Notes: generated by a model from the letters alone, not told the origin. Counted from the stretch's first letter, positions 44,801-58,920 are shown. The stretch: 64,000 nucleotides of DNA from Hymenolepis diminuta (GCA_900708905.1 CAADRB010000006.1:3988316-4052315), one strand, 5' to 3'. Translations and numbers: made by a program.

Positions 44801-45350
44801 ATGTTGCTTGAGCGTATATTTTCTTTTTTCCTCTCATTCTTCATTTCATATAGCAGACGCTTCATTTTACTTAATTTTAGATTCGCCACTTTGAAAGCTA
44901 CGTCACCAAATTAACACGGTACTATTGTAAAAATAAATACATTTTAATAACGAAATAGCATCCGATTAAAAGAAATAAAAAACCACCCCGGTAAGAGGTA
45001 AAATAGGGGTGGGTGTAATGATGTAAGACTACCGAAAGTATTACTTTATTTAAATTAAGTTATCCAATTTCTCATGAGTTGCATTTTTGAATGTCTAAGT
45101 GCTATTTGGTTTGAGTCTCATAATATAGGATATTGTTATTGAGCTCATGGTGAAGTAACTGAGAGTTGATTGTTCAAAAAAAATTATTGAATTATTGATT
45201 TTGTAACTTCTAATTACTTCCATTTTCCCATAGATGTGAAGAGTTAGATAAAACCAAAAAGTGTATTTTGAAAACATTAGAACTCACCAATACTAATAGA
45301 GCTTCCACTCTATGCTTAGAATTATTATTATTTTTAAACTTGCAACCTTG
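38809..45350. other. Upstream intergenic sequence
   Basis: No convincing gene. An 82-codon minus-strand ORF at 39,006-39,254 is discussed under findings. Other ORFs (such as 40,167-40,376 and 42,791-43,039) are A+T-driven and lack splice or promoter context. Confidence 0.5.
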
Positions 45351-45384
45351 GGATTCGAGCTCGGTCATTGTACTAACTTGGCCA
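45351..45384 (-). repeat. tRNA-derived A/B-box fragment (SINE head or tRNA pseudogene)
   Basis: On the minus strand, TGGCCAAGTTAG (45,384-45,373) matches the RNA polymerase III A box TRGCNNAGYNGG at 11 of 12 positions, and AGCTCGAATCC (45,361-45,351) matches the B box GGTTCGANTCC at 9 of 11. The boxes are only 11 bases apart, much closer than in a real tRNA, so the anticodon region is lost. Best read as a deleted tRNA-like SINE head. Confidence 0.4.
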
Positions 45385-45399
45385 CGCGTAAATCATCGT

Positions 45400-48300
45400 A
45401 ATCCAGCCAGTTAATCCTAAGTTCTGCATTTTTAAACACATAACTATTGATTGCAGGGTGTCATATTTTTGCGGTAGGGTTTCTCTCTTCCCTCACCGAA
45501 GACTAGTGGCTTCTTTATATACTTCCATCCCTTGACTAATACGACGCCCTAGTTTGCTAAGTAAAATTGCAATATAATTAATTATACTCATTACGCTTCC
45601 AAAAATAGGTTCCGATTATAATCCCTCATGTCCAATTGAAAGGCGTGTTTAGTACCGGTAAAAATTGCAGTTCTCGATTTTAACACTATCGTTTTATTCG
45701 CAACAAAATTTAACCGACGTCAAACCCAAGAATATGATTTTTAAAATCGTTTATTGGGTTCATTACTAAAGAGATAATATTCAAAATTGGGACAGTGTGA
45801 AAGGATGATGATGATGAATTTTTCACAGAATTTTATGGGCTTTAGTTTTTTTCCTCTACATTTAATATGCTATATAATAAAACTTAACGTAATGGGACCA
45901 TTTAATGGTTTTGGTGACTGCATGTGTATTAAAGGTAATGGCCGGATTTCATAACTCTGGGTAGATAATATAATACCTCACATAAGTGGCTTCATAAGCT
46001 TGTTGAGGGCTTGAGTTGTGTGAAAAATAAGCGAGCTTTTTTATTTAAATCAGGCGGCACTAACTTAAGCAGTGTTAGTATTAAACCACAGAGAATTATC
46101 ATATATGCAAGTAATATTTTTGATTCATCTTCGTCACTTATACAGATGACGAGCCTAGAATCTGAAATTTTGCACCTGATTACACATGGGTTCCAGTGAT
46201 TTATTTGAAATCACTCGGATCGAACTGAAAATCACGCCTGTACAAGAACCCTGTTGCATATTTTCTGACAAACCTATGATTTTCAAATAATATTTGTTTT
46301 TTACTCTTCAATAATTTGTACGTAATACCGATCGGGTAAATTAATGCATGACCTGAATGTTTTATATTATTAGAAAAGGCAAATAGATTTGTTTATATTC
46401 ACTAGTTAATCACCCGCTTTTATTAAAATGGAACTTTGTGCTCCTCAAATTTGCAGGTGAATGTTTAAGTATAGATCTTTAAATCTAAAAGCCACTTAAA
46501 ATGTTTCACTTCATCTTCGCCATTTTTTATTACATTACTTGTCTGTCTCAATTCAGTTCCCAGATGCCTGAATAAACTCTGTTACATTAATAAAGGAAAA
46601 TTAAATATTGTTATTCAGAATAATAAGAAATATTTAGAACATCTGCAGATTGAATTATCCTTTTATAATAAAGAAATGTTCTTCATTGGATTCGCATGAG
46701 GTATAAAAGTGCCGATATACGTTCAATTTATAGAACTTGAACGAATATCAGTTGTTTTTTAAAAGAATCGGAGAAATTAAGGTCAAATTAATTTGATAAT
46801 TAATAAAATTTTGGGGTAAAAAATAGCAAATTCTTGTGTATGATTGATTATTTCGATGTACAAAATGCTGATACAGGGTAAAGATTTAATGTGGCTGAAA
46901 TTTATGAAAATTTTACAGTTCAAAAAACTATACCAATGGTAGACGGAGTCTAACCAATTGAAATTTGAGCTTTTTGTCAATTTCGCATCAAACATCATTT
47001 TTATTTTTGTAAATAGTAAAAACAAATGCTGATGCTAGTCATTTTTAAACCATTTAATTTCTGTGATGTGTGAACAAATCGTAAACTTTTTATTAAGCTA
47101 ACATAATTTAAATTTAATGTCAATTCATCTAAATTGTTTGAATAGAGTGTATCAGCCGTGAATTCCTATACTTCGGTTTTTGTTTATTTAAAATTAACAA
47201 TCGAATACTTATTCCAACCATTTAAACTAGACAATTTTGATCACATCTATATGATTACGCCATGTTTAAATATTAAAGTAAATGATATGTTTATAGTTAT
47301 AAAACATCATTTATTATTTGTTGAACTTCTGTTAACCGATTTTAGATGCTTCTCACAACTAATTAATGATATTTTTATAACTTTGGATAAAATAATAATG
47401 TTTGTAAACATAGCTCAACATCTTAATTTAAGTTACTAATTCTCAGTTATTTTGAATTGTACCTCACCCAAATGAACATAAAACTCTTAACAGCTCCATG
47501 TACACTTTGTACTATAACAGAATATGAACTGGCTCGCAAAGTGACGAAGGTTAAAAATATCCAAAACAGATGCCTTTGCCAATCAAACTGTGAAAAATAC
47601 TTTCAGATCTAAAATCTTTAAAATTCTTACATATCGAAATCTTTCTGTCTAATTTGTATTTTCAATAGGACCTCTATTTGAATTTTCTACTAAACCAAAA
47701 TTTATTGAAAAATTGCAAATTTAGGTATTAGTAGAAAATGTTATATTGATTTTCTTCCATTCATAGTAAAACTCTGTAATAAAATTACTTAGCTTAAGAG
47801 GAATCAAGGAAAACGAATAGTTTGGTATAAGTGAAATTGAATATTCCATTTATCTTAGCTGCTCCTATTTAAAAATTTATATGCTTACATAACTATACAA
47901 TGATAGCTAATAATAAGTTATTTTGGAGAGCAAGTGAATTTATAAAGCCCAGCCATTGGTTCCCGCAGACCCTTGTTTTTCCCCATCCCTTATTAAGAGT
48001 TATGAGAAATTTTATCCTAGATTAGGAATTCTTTTTAAATTTGGCTTGAGTATTTTACATAGTTTATCCCAATATTATTTTACGGAAGTATTGATGTAAA
48101 AATACTTGGTATATTATAATATATTTTAAAATCCATTATCTTTTACTTGATGTTAGTAGGTAATTTTTGAATTCTGATCAGTAAAAATCGAGGAAATTAG
48201 CGCTATTTCTAATAATTTTGGAAAACTGAAATATGTAGTTTTTGCATGGTGGTAACCATTAGCTCTCCACTTCAAACTATACATTCCTACTTCAATCCTC

Positions 48301-49480
48301 TCTTCTTACTCTACAAATGTCAATTACACCACGGGTCCATCTCAAGTGCCGTTCTTCTGATGTCGCGAAAAGTTGGTCGTATTCTATTGGCCTTTAAGAT
48401 CACTAGATTCAAAAGGAGTATCTCGAAGTCTACCTCGGTCAGTTTATTCAAGTAATTTGACTGGAAAGCGCACTACTTTATTTATCCACTTAATAACCAT
48501 TTTCACTTAAATAAAATTGTTCAAATCTCAAAGCATTCTTTAAATAGCATTATTTTTTATCTAAACGCAATTGCCCTATTCTGACGCACACATTTAAACC
48601 ACACCTCATTTTATTTTTCCGTTATTTTTAGAATTTCCTTTAGAAATTGCTACAAAGTTGCATCAATAATTGTATCTGGGCAACTTTTCTCGCAATTAAA
48701 GAATTGAAACAATCTTTTTAAAAGTATGTACTTTACATTATCTACGCCCATACTTACTTTTGATCTATCCGAGGACATCTTTTTCTCCGAACAATTAATA
48801 GAGAGTCATGTGAATTCCTTGAATTCTGCAACGCGTACATGTTGTTAAGTGAAATAACGAAGTGGAACGCGCGACATAATACTTAAAATCAAACATTCGA
48901 AGTAAAATCCCATATCAGTTTTCGTCTTTGCCCGAAGTTTAATCATCGGAAAATCATATCGCTTATTAATATTACATAATCTTGTTTACCTTTGTCTAGG
49001 TAGATGAAATAAATAGTCTGGCGTAATTCCTTAAAAAATAATAGGCCTTACATGCTAACAGTCACGGTATAACAAAGTCACCAGGTTTTATGACTACGGT
49101 AGAGATTATATTAAACCTCCTAAAAAGTTCAAGTCGTTCACACAAGTATAACAGTTTAAACAATCTATGACTCCCTCATTTCGTTTAATCGTTAGTGACT
49201 GAAAATGAAGTCTCTCTTGCCGTAAATCTGTGAAATATTTATACGCGTAAAAGATATTACGACCATAATGTTAATGCTCTTATTAATTTTGTGCTCCACT
49301 TATGCATACAATCTTCTTATGGAGTTATATTCAATTCTGTAATATATATATATATATATATATATCATTTGCATTTGTAGATGATATCGAACTGACAGTC
49401 ATGCTACTTGTAGTATATTGAAGTTTACTCGCTAATCTTGGAATAATCACAATTTCCAAACTAATGGAGAACAAGTCCAG
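45400..49480. other. Intergenic A+T-rich sequence
   Basis: No gene recognised. The longest ORF (47,158-47,439) is rich in I, L, F and N codons as expected by chance in A+T-rich DNA. An (AT)12 microsatellite lies near the end. Confidence 0.5.
49342..49365. repeat. (AT)n microsatellite
   Basis: Twelve perfect AT units. Confidence 0.95.
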
Positions 49481-49489
49481 AGATTCGCA

Positions 49490-49970
49490 TAACACAGGAA
49501 TGTATTAAATAGGATAACCCACAAGAATGCAATAACTATATTGGCAGAAGGTGTGTATTATGCGGAATACACACACAAGAATGTATTCGTGACACGTCGC
49601 ACACAGAGATTAACTGATAGTAGAATACAAACAAGTGGGTAGGCAGTGACCCTATGCCCTAAGCCGGGGTAAATAATAATACAAATTACCCATTTTATTG
49701 GGTGACTGAAATATAGGCAAATTAAGAATTAGGCAGGAGATTAAATAAGATGGGACGAGTGGACGGTAAATTAATTAAAATTCGGAGATGATACCTGACT
49801 GGTATAATAAGACTATGTACCATAGTTGAATTTCAGATGTAGGAATACAGCACATATATTGCGAATATTTGGCGAGAGGGTGAATGACCATCACATTTAC
49901 CAGATAGGGCACAGTGTGAGCTCAATGTGGATAAGCTGGGAGCAAGTGTGATTAAATGCGTTATAAATTA
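49490..49970. other. Compositionally distinct block with short repeats
   Basis: Purine-rich and less A+T-rich than its surroundings. It holds three near-identical copies of CACA(A/G)GAATG(T/C)A(A/T)T at 49,493, 49,520 and 49,574, and a 9-bp inverted repeat GTGTGTATT/AATACACAC (49,551-49,559 and 49,566-49,574). No ORF. It could be LTR or untranslated-region debris of a transposable element. Confidence 0.3.
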
Positions 49971-52900
49971 CTAACTTAGTGCATACATATATTCTGCAAA
50001 ACCTGATTTTGAATACTTTGAATACTTGCACATAGGTACGGGACCCGTTTTATTCACTTTAGGAACCGTTAATTCTTATCTTTAGTTTTATTACGAATTT
50101 TGAACTTCAAGACTCCTTTAGCGCAAACTTTCAGATTCCTGGAGTGGAGTTGTTGCACATTTTAACTGATAAGACAAACTAAGTGTTTTCACTTAATATA
50201 TCATTAAAAAATCTGAAATGAAATTACGCCATTGAAATTTTTCTGAAATCTAGTGCGGTAGTTAGTTTTACAGAAAAAAAAACAATAATTCCGTAGAAAT
50301 CTTAAGTATTTGACCTTTAAAATTATACCTTTAATTTGGCTCTTTTTCAAAGTGTCAAAATTACACTCGTAAGTTTTCAAAATGGTTGGTGACAGTATTA
50401 TTTTTCTCTATCAAAGCAACATTGCCTGGAAAATGTTTGCCGTCTGTACATGACATTTTAGAAGCAATTCATCACTGAAAGCATCGGAGATAATCTCATC
50501 GAAAATTATGATGAATGCTACATTATGAATACCACCCAGTTTGGAAGCTTTAGAACTAATTTTTGAATAAAGAACCGTCGGAAGAGGTAGTTCTAACTCG
50601 GTATGAAACCACTTATGACTTTTAACTTGTTGTCTTTTCTTCGCCAAGGTGATTGGTTTACAGTTTGAAAGAATTTTGTCTGACTCAGGTTAAATGTTTG
50701 AGAGTGACTACGAAATCCTGAAACAAGCCTCCAGTTCTTTGGTCTTCAACGCATCTGTTGCTCAGAAAACTCAAGAGCTCGGAAAACTGAACTGTTTGAT
50801 TTTTTCCTCCTACTTTAATAAGAAGCAGCCTATCATGAGCTTCGTTTTCAGTATTGCCTTTTTAAAGTTTATAAGTGACATTACGCTGAGCTTATCAAGT
50901 TGTCAGAGCGGCGACGTCAGCATGCATTATTTAGGCTTCAATATATATATACACATACGTATATATTGATCGATAACTACTTGAAAATGGCCTTTGGTAA
51001 TAGCCTCAAGCTAATCAGTAATTAACTCAACCTAAATCGCATTATTATATCAGCAATTAAGAGTTGTTAAATAACTTTATTGGATGTCCATTTTCTTATA
51101 AGTAACACTACTCCAAAGTCACTTATATTAACTAAATAGTTGAAAAGAGTCAACTTTAGAAATATTGTCAGTTTAGATAAAGGGAATATAACTGACAAGG
51201 ACTAAAGAAAAGAGTTATAATGCATTAGCATAATGACTACTTAATTATAATTTTGATATGATCGCACTTATCTTTTCACAGTATCAATAATCTGTTTGAT
51301 TGCTCCGTTGATCGAAACAAAACCTGATTTGGTGTCCATATTTTTCCAAATCATTATTTTATTTTGCGCTATTTTTTTATGAAATCTCATATTAAATAAC
51401 ACTTGTTTGACTGATATTATTCAAAAATGTTATCAAACGTAGTAATGTCAAGTGAAATTTTCAACCTTTTTGTCGGATTCAGTTTAAACAATAATTGCAT
51501 GGTTGACGTTATTGGATTGCAGTGATCAAAAGTAAAAATCTATCGAATATTTCACTGACGCATTTGATGTTTGAATTTTATTAAAAATAAGAGTAAGTGT
51601 CTTTCTTGCCTAAATTTTCAGCACATTTTAAAAAAGCACTTTTCACTGATGTGATTTGTCAGTACACGGTAAAAGTATTTTAACGTACAAATAAATTCGC
51701 ATTTTAGTCTTTATATAGATATATGGGGTGTCACAAGGCAACTTAATGGTCTTCAGGATATTGATAAATTCAAGTGACTTTCTACTTAGTGCTATTCCAT
51801 ATTTTTCATTAAAATGATATGAACTTCATTGACAACTTATTTTTTTATTCATATTGCTTGAGATACCAACCCCTGCATACGGGCATTAAACCTACCCTAT
51901 GATGACGACCGAGGGTTCCTCTCAACTTAATGAAATGAGAAGAGGGAAATTTAATAAACCTACTTGTTATATATCATCAAATGTAGCTAATAAGGATCTG
52001 TTTGTCTCATAAAAATCAATATCGCCATAATAATTTCACCAAATATACCCCGGTCTTCACTAATTAATCGGATTTTGTTAAAGTAATATTATTTGCTTAT
52101 AGAAATCTAGCATATAGTATTGTAATAAAATAAAAAGAGGCGTTATTTATAGATTTTTGGAACATTGCAAGAATTCTTTGAAAAACACTGTTCTATTAGA
52201 AGAGGTAACAATCTCCATAGTTCTCATGATACCTGACTGTTAAATGAGATTTCATATTTAGTGGATGGAAACGTTTATGTGAAAGCCTAATATTCTACTA
52301 TTTAAAGAAAAATGCATCTTTATCGTAGCTTGCGGTTTATTAAAGGACAAATTTTCTAAATATTTTTATTAGATTCATTGTTGATGAGCAAGATATTTGC
52401 TCAATTTGCTTCTAATAGATTTATTTAATGATCTTAATCTCCGGCAAAATAACACCTAATTACTAAGGCAAATAGTTAAATTTATTTTATTTTAAGTATC
52501 AGCACCAATATTTATTTTCATTATTGTCCAAGTACCTTGGGTATCAATAATTTAATTCTTATGAAGCCTTAAAACTAATCTAGAAATGAATAAATTAATT
52601 GGCTTAAAGAAGGAGCATATTTTGAAGAAATTCTTCTTCAAACTAATGACAAACTCAGCGCGAGGTGGAAAATATTTTCCATATCATAGGATATGCTAAA
52701 AAGCATAATTTAAAATTAAGTTTAATGTACGAATCAACTAAGAGATCACCGTAAAATATGCTGAAATTTCAGTAGGCATGTTAAAATGGATATATTCTCA
52801 ATATATTTCTGTTTGAAGCATCTTCTCCTTCCTTTAAAAAGTTGATTCATCCTTTTACTGGAATAATTTTGAAAGTTTTTTAATAATTTTTTATTGCTAA

Positions 52901-53030
52901 TGGCAAAGCAAAATATGTACTGTATCCATAATTGGAAAACATCTAAATATATAATTATTGTAAAATAATAAAAAAAGTTTAGTGTAAATGGGGACGACAG
53001 AGGCAATTATGAGAATCAGATTTATGGTGC
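49971..53030. other. Intergenic sequence with two unassigned ORFs
   Basis: A 78-codon minus ORF (50,411-50,647) and a 91-codon plus ORF (50,694-50,969) lie side by side in slightly less A+T-rich DNA. Neither matches a family I know or has splice context. They could be remnants of a transposon. The rest shows nothing. Confidence 0.35.
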
Positions 53031-53251
53031 AGCTCTACAGTTTGTGGTGTAGCGGATGCTATACCAATAAGCCTGTTTGTTACAGCTAGGTTATTCCCCT
53101 AAGCAGTCTAGATAGCGTCTAGCAGAGTCCCCTATTATAAAGTTGCTCCCGAAATTGGCTAGTCTGCGCCCAAAGTAGCGAGAACGTAAAAGGTGTTGAG
53201 TAGAAAGGGTTTGTTGATCCGTAAGCGAAGAGATAGGAAGAATTTTATCAT

Positions 53252-53325
53252 GTGAACAGAGCTCCGTATGAGATGAACTAGTAAGAATTTTAAGCGGACG
53301 GAGCTCCTTATGAGTCACTGTTCAC
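53252..53325. repeat. Short structured block: flanking inverted 8-mers and internal direct repeat
   Basis: GTGAACAG (53,252-53,259) and its exact reverse complement CTGTTCAC (53,318-53,325) flank a direct repeat, GAGCTCCGTATGAG (53,259-53,272) and GAGCTCCTTATGAG (53,301-53,314). The surrounding 53,030-53,330 is less A+T-rich than the neighbourhood. Probably part of a decayed mobile element. Confidence 0.4.
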
Positions 53326-53669
53326 GAGCTTAGTCCGTATCTACAAACAGGGATATTGATTGCCGATTGGCTGAGGGGGCCTCTACACGCAAACTTCACA
53401 GTGGACATTCATATTTGGTTCCTTTTCCCTTGTTGCCTCTTACCTTCTTTCCTTCTTTTTCAGGTACCCGCTAATACCATCAGCTCGTACTCTCTTAAAC
53501 AGTTATTGTATAAGTTTAGGTTTAAGGAACGAGAGATCTGCCCCATATGAGTTCCAGGTTATCTACTTGGCCAAATTAAGATTTCCGTGTATTCACTTCT
53601 TTTCTCTTCAAAGTATCCATTTCATGGAATATTCAAATGGCATGATGTTAAATATTTGTGTGGTATCCT

Positions 53670-54142
53670 TTAGATATACTATTTTGAGATAGAACTAGAA
53701 ATCACCGGTCTCAACGGGGTAAGAATAAGGATATCAGAGTAAGGATACGCAGAGTAAGAAAGTGCTTGAGATTTAGTAATGATATTACTTTATAATAAGA
53801 AGTAACAGAGAAAGAGAGATACAAAAGATAAAGGTGTGCGGTGTCAAAGGGAGAAGGTGGTTGGAGGAGTTGCAGATAGAGAGGAGTTCACTAGAGGATC
53901 CGGCTATAAGCGTTGGGTAAGAGGTGTGTGATAGAAGCCAAGGCGTCGGAGTCGGATCGGTGCTGTTATGACGAAGATGAAAATTGAGGCTTAAGAGTCA
54001 GGCCTTTTAGGCTTAGAGTAGCATTGGAATTGTAAAAACAGTTATTGATGATAAAGAATTGTGACGGGCGTTTACGGTAAATGCAGGGCAGTTACTAAGT
54101 TTGAAAGGGAGTGTGCTGACTCTAGCATCCAATATATCCACG
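53670..54142. other. Purine-rich block without ORF
   Basis: About 470 bases rich in AGAGTAAG- and GGAG-type runs, clearly different from the flanking A+T-rich DNA. No open frame of note. It may be a decayed LTR or UTR, or part of a non-coding transcript; unassigned. Confidence 0.25.
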
Positions 54143-54160
54143 AGGATAGGATCCTATCCT
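54143..54160. repeat. Perfect 18-bp palindrome
   Basis: AGGATAGGATCCTATCCT is its own reverse complement. It lies at the 3' edge of the purine-rich block. Confidence 0.9.
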
Positions 54161-57100
54161 ATTAATGGCATCTTCGATCATCAGTAAACTGCCTAAAACA
54201 AACTCGGATGCCCCGATAAAAGTCTATCTTTCCTTATTCATAAAATTTTATTCAAGATTAATTACTTTATTGGTCTCTTCATAGTTTTAATATTATTGCT
54301 TTAATTAATTCAAGGTTAACAACTGAATCTCAATCCCAAGTGTTTTTATCATAGTCTGAAAAAACCTCTATGGGTATTTTGTACTAACCCTTCTAACGCC
54401 TTTTTGCTCTACTCCTTTTATTTACACTCTATTCCTACTATCTAAGCACTAACGTCCATTTGGTTGCTCATTGACACTTCGCTTCTCATTTTCTTCATAA
54501 CCATAAACATGCCTCAGATCACTTGTATGATTATCGTTTAAATGGTTACTTAGAGTAAATCGGATTACATCCAGTTCACAAATGTTTTTTGTAACCCCAG
54601 TAAACCATTTCTTATTAATCAGGCTTGTGATATAAGAGAAATCACCTCATTGACCAGTAACTTTTCAGTAATCAAAACGGCAATAATTACTAGAACGCTG
54701 TTAGCTTAAAAATCTCGATCGATATAAGGATATAAAGAAGAAATTGCCAATGCAACTATTTTTCTAATATTTAATACTGTTTTATATGCGTTTTAGCAAG
54801 TTGATTCCCAACACGTAAATGCTCTAAGCATTGAAGAAAAATATTTCCATATATAGGACCTTCAATACGAAAATTGAGAATTCAAGGCCAAAAGAGAATG
54901 TAGAGCAAAAAGGGTTATCAAACATATCGGTCACTCTCTCTCCGATGCATAAGCATCTGAAAGCTATGCATCATGTTGTACAATTAATATCATTAATATA
55001 ATCGTTAAATAAAAAAAACTATTTACTGATAACCATTATAAGGTTCTTCTCCAGGTTTCCCTGCAGGAATAGAAATTTTAACTTCTCATACGCACTCTTC
55101 TGATTACGGCTTAAGTTATCAACATATTACAGCTTACTCGCATTAACAGGATTGTATTTGTTGATGTTTACCAATCTGTGAATGCTTGAATGCCCCGGAT
55201 ATATAATTTCACCATTGGCGAAAAGTACTACCTATTCACAGAATGTCCTTTGATATATTTATGGGAAGTTTCTTTAGCCAAAGCGTAAGGTCGCCTTACC
55301 ATATTTATTCTTTGTCTACACTGAAAATAAAAGTATCCTTGCTAGTGTAGAGATATTCTATAAAGGCAAAAAAACTAGCACCGGTCTTATGGCAGAACTG
55401 TATATCATACTGTCCTTGCTCTCGTTCTCATTTTCTCCCAAAATGGTAAGTTGCATATCGTTTTTCGTAAAAATTTCTGCTACTTCACTTTACCCTACAT
55501 TGCTACTCCTACCTAGTCTACTTAATATCTAAGTCTCCGGTGCACGATTGTTTATGAGCAATGAAGCATGAAAGGTTTCTAAGATTTTTTGTAAGAACAC
55601 CATTACTTATTTATATCACTCTAAAATCATTTCCTACATCTCGACTCTTAGCTTATCGGTTACTTAGAAAAGTGAGTAACTCATGAAATTGAAGAGCTTA
55701 AGTTTTCAACTGTTGGCATAGTGTTTTTGAGTACAGTGATAGCATTTTCTATTTCACTCTTTTCCGCATCTGCTTTATTTCGGTCAGTTACTCAAACAAG
55801 CTTTGTTAATAACAACAAACTCGATTAAATAAATTTATTAGAAATTATGTTTATTTACCTTGACGTTTCCAACTAGTTACTGAAATATTCTATAAAGCTT
55901 CTTGAAAATATCAGTTTACTGCTGAGGAATCTCTTGTTAAAAAAAGAATACGAAATCTTTGTATTTTGAGTATTTATGCATTTCCTCCAATCTGCATATT
56001 AATGATTAACTAATGTGTATGGTAGACATGAGTTAGGAGGAGAACTGAATCTCTGTCAAAAGTAGATTTGACTGAATGTAGAAGAGAATGAAATAGGATG
56101 CTTTAATATGTATGAAGGATAACTCTCTATGCATTTCCAGAACTACCTTTTATTCGCATTCCCCACGACAAAACCTCGGTTTTACGCCCACGAATTTGGA
56201 GTGACCTCATTTATGTCCCTATGACGCATGACCCCTATCTGTCATGTCTAAACGCGTCCATCGCTTTCTCCCCTTTTCTCTAACTACCTCGCTTCACCTA
56301 AAAGCACATCTGCGCTCATGTTCTCATGCGTCCTTACCCAAAGCTGTCTTTGTTTTCCACACAGAGACAACGCACCCGGGTCAGTTACGGACTCCTACAC
56401 GTCCTCTTCATGTCCTCTCTTCCTCAGCACGCTTCCCTCTTTCTCTCTCAACTCCTGGTTCTTTGCTTTACAATTGTTGTTGGCTCTTACTTAAATAGCT
56501 GCGAATTGGTGACCGTTATTGCTGTCATTATTTGTTAGCTGCAAACCGTTAGTTGTTATCGAATTCCAACAGATTTTTGTCCATAAAGTTTCTTGATTTG
56601 GGGTATATGAGTTCAGTAAAATCTGTTGGATGTTAGTTTTAAAGACTAAGGCATTGAATTATGTGGGTTAATAAAATTATTTTATTAATATTATTTTACA
56701 TTTCTAAAACTAGTTATTATTTGTTAGTAGTAGGAAAGCTCAGATATCTAGAAATAAAAACATTCTGTGGTGACGTCTGGCTCTTCAAGCGGCAAAGAGT
56801 TTAATAACTTGTAAGTCTCTATTTTATCTGCAATTGTCATTTAAATATCTATTTATATCTTATCTGTTGATAATAAATTTTTAATCATCATTGAAAAATG
56901 GCAAAAGATTGTTTGTCTTTACAAATAATATCCGACTTTGTGCAATAAATTTTTGTGTTGTACAGCAAATATGTTTACAATGAGTGCTTGACATAATCTT
57001 ATTTCTCTCACATTTATGTTGATTTTTCCATATCCACCCTTTTCAAGATGATTCAGCATTTATAATGTAACGCAATACTTCTTAAGGCCGCGGTGATTTG

Positions 57101-58920
57101 TAGCGAATATGAATCCCACCTTAGTCACATTTCACTGCGTTTTTCGTGGCCTAAGATAACTACTACTTAATTCTAACTAGAGTGTTCACAATATTAAGTT
57201 CCTTAAAGTTAAACCTGGAATTGATAAAACTACATTAAAGAGTAGCTTGTCTAACAGTCCCATTTTGACACTAGTTAGAATACGTCTGTTAAGTTAAATA
57301 AGGAAGGCAACTACGGTATCAGTGTCTGTTTACAGTTGACGTAGGTTTAAGTCACTCCATGAATTAAATATAATGCACACAATTAACCATTCAGTGTGAT
57401 TAAACATTATTTTTCTTTATCTGAATGTTGAATAAGAATTTAATAAGGAACTTCATGCCTTTCGGAATCCTATTTCCATCTTACATGCGAGTCAAGAATT
57501 ATAAAAGTATTTAAAGTCTCTGAGAGAGCAATTTTGACATTATGTCTGAGTTGATATGAAAGTCTTTCATTATCTTTTCTCCGATATATTACGCAAGAAA
57601 TTTAGAGAGGACCTGAGCAAGATTGAAGGGGTTCAATGTTTCACTGTATGGGTTCTACTTTTGACAAGCTGTTTTTTCAATTTTCTATCATCTTATTTTA
57701 CCCTTACTTTTACTTTTTACCCTGACCTTAATAAATTATATCTTTATATTTGATATTATATATTAAAGAAATATCTGTCCAAAACAAATGAAAATTTTAA
57801 CCGAGAATTTAAGATGGGCTAGTAATTTTCAAAATTAGTAGCTTTAAATACGTCGAAGTCATACCGAAATTTTTGGGATGCTGAAAATTCGGATCCAAAG
57901 GTCGGATTTCCAGACGTAGCAGTAAAATATCACCGATTTGGACGTGTTTAAAGCCACGAAAGTGTTCACCATCCGATAGAAATTTTAAATTAAAAACAAA
58001 GCAGTGCTATCATAATCGCATAGCTGACCTCACATACTATTTAGTAAATAGCCTATTTGAGAGTCCGAACTTAATTATTTGTTTATTAAATTATAACAAT
58101 CCTGAACAAGGAGTGAGCATAGGTTGAGTTTGGAAAGGACTACATATCAGAATGTTTAAAAACCCAAGTTTATCCTTTTCTCTGCATCTTAGTTAAATAG
58201 GCGTTTCTAGGTAAGCTATATTAATGTAATTAAAAATTGCACTTTTTAAATGGAGCATAAATTTGAATAACCTTAACACTGACATACTTCAGAGACAATC
58301 AAATAAATCAAGGAAAAATAATAACTTTGATCGAACTGAAAAATTTTTAACTCGTTTCAACAGTGCGCTGGTACATTAAGAAATATTTGCGTGGTTTTAG
58401 AGAATCAGGACTGATCAACTTCTCACCAAATGCGTTAGTTATTCAGGTACTCCTAATTTTCATCTCAAATTAGAGGTGTTTTGAACGCCTATATATTTTC
58501 TAAAATAATACGGGGTTTCGAACTTGTTTCCTTGACATTGTAATAAAAAACTTTAACTTGAATTGGTCAAATCACCAAGGTAATAAAAGACTACGTGTTA
58601 ACAATCACATCCTTTAATGATAATCGTAAAAAACTACAAATGAACCATTCAGGGACTTCCTGGGAAAAGAGAACACGAAGGGAAAGTGGAAGGAGGAGAG
58701 GATTGAATGGGGCCATGTAACTCAGAAGTGCACATAGTGGTCCCTACTCATGTCAACAATTGGGCGCACACAAGGCCTGCCACAAGCTATTCAGAGTCAC
58801 CCAGCTGATTTATTAGCGTGACTCCAATTTTACGGAAAAATAAAGGAATAAATAAATTTCAATGTGATTTCCCTCATGATGAGTCATCAGACTAAAGGTT
58901 GTAATTCAGTTCTGGTAAAT
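54161..58920. other. Intergenic sequence, including a C+T-rich block
   Basis: No gene recognised. At about 56,150-56,480 the plus strand is pyrimidine-rich and open in two overlapping frames (84 and 70 codons), which is expected of low-complexity C+T sequence. No protein family is visible. Confidence 0.45.

Noticed and set aside
47158..47439. 93-codon plus-strand ORF
   Set aside because: Composition is what random A+T-rich sequence gives, with no domain or signal.
50411..50969. Adjacent minus- and plus-strand ORFs as a two-gene unit or transposase
   Set aside because: No recognisable family, no splice sites, and no terminal repeats found. Kept only as unassigned sequence.
56244..56538. Two overlapping plus-strand ORFs of 84 and 70 codons
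   Set aside because: Both frames are open because the strand is pyrimidine-rich. No family resemblance.
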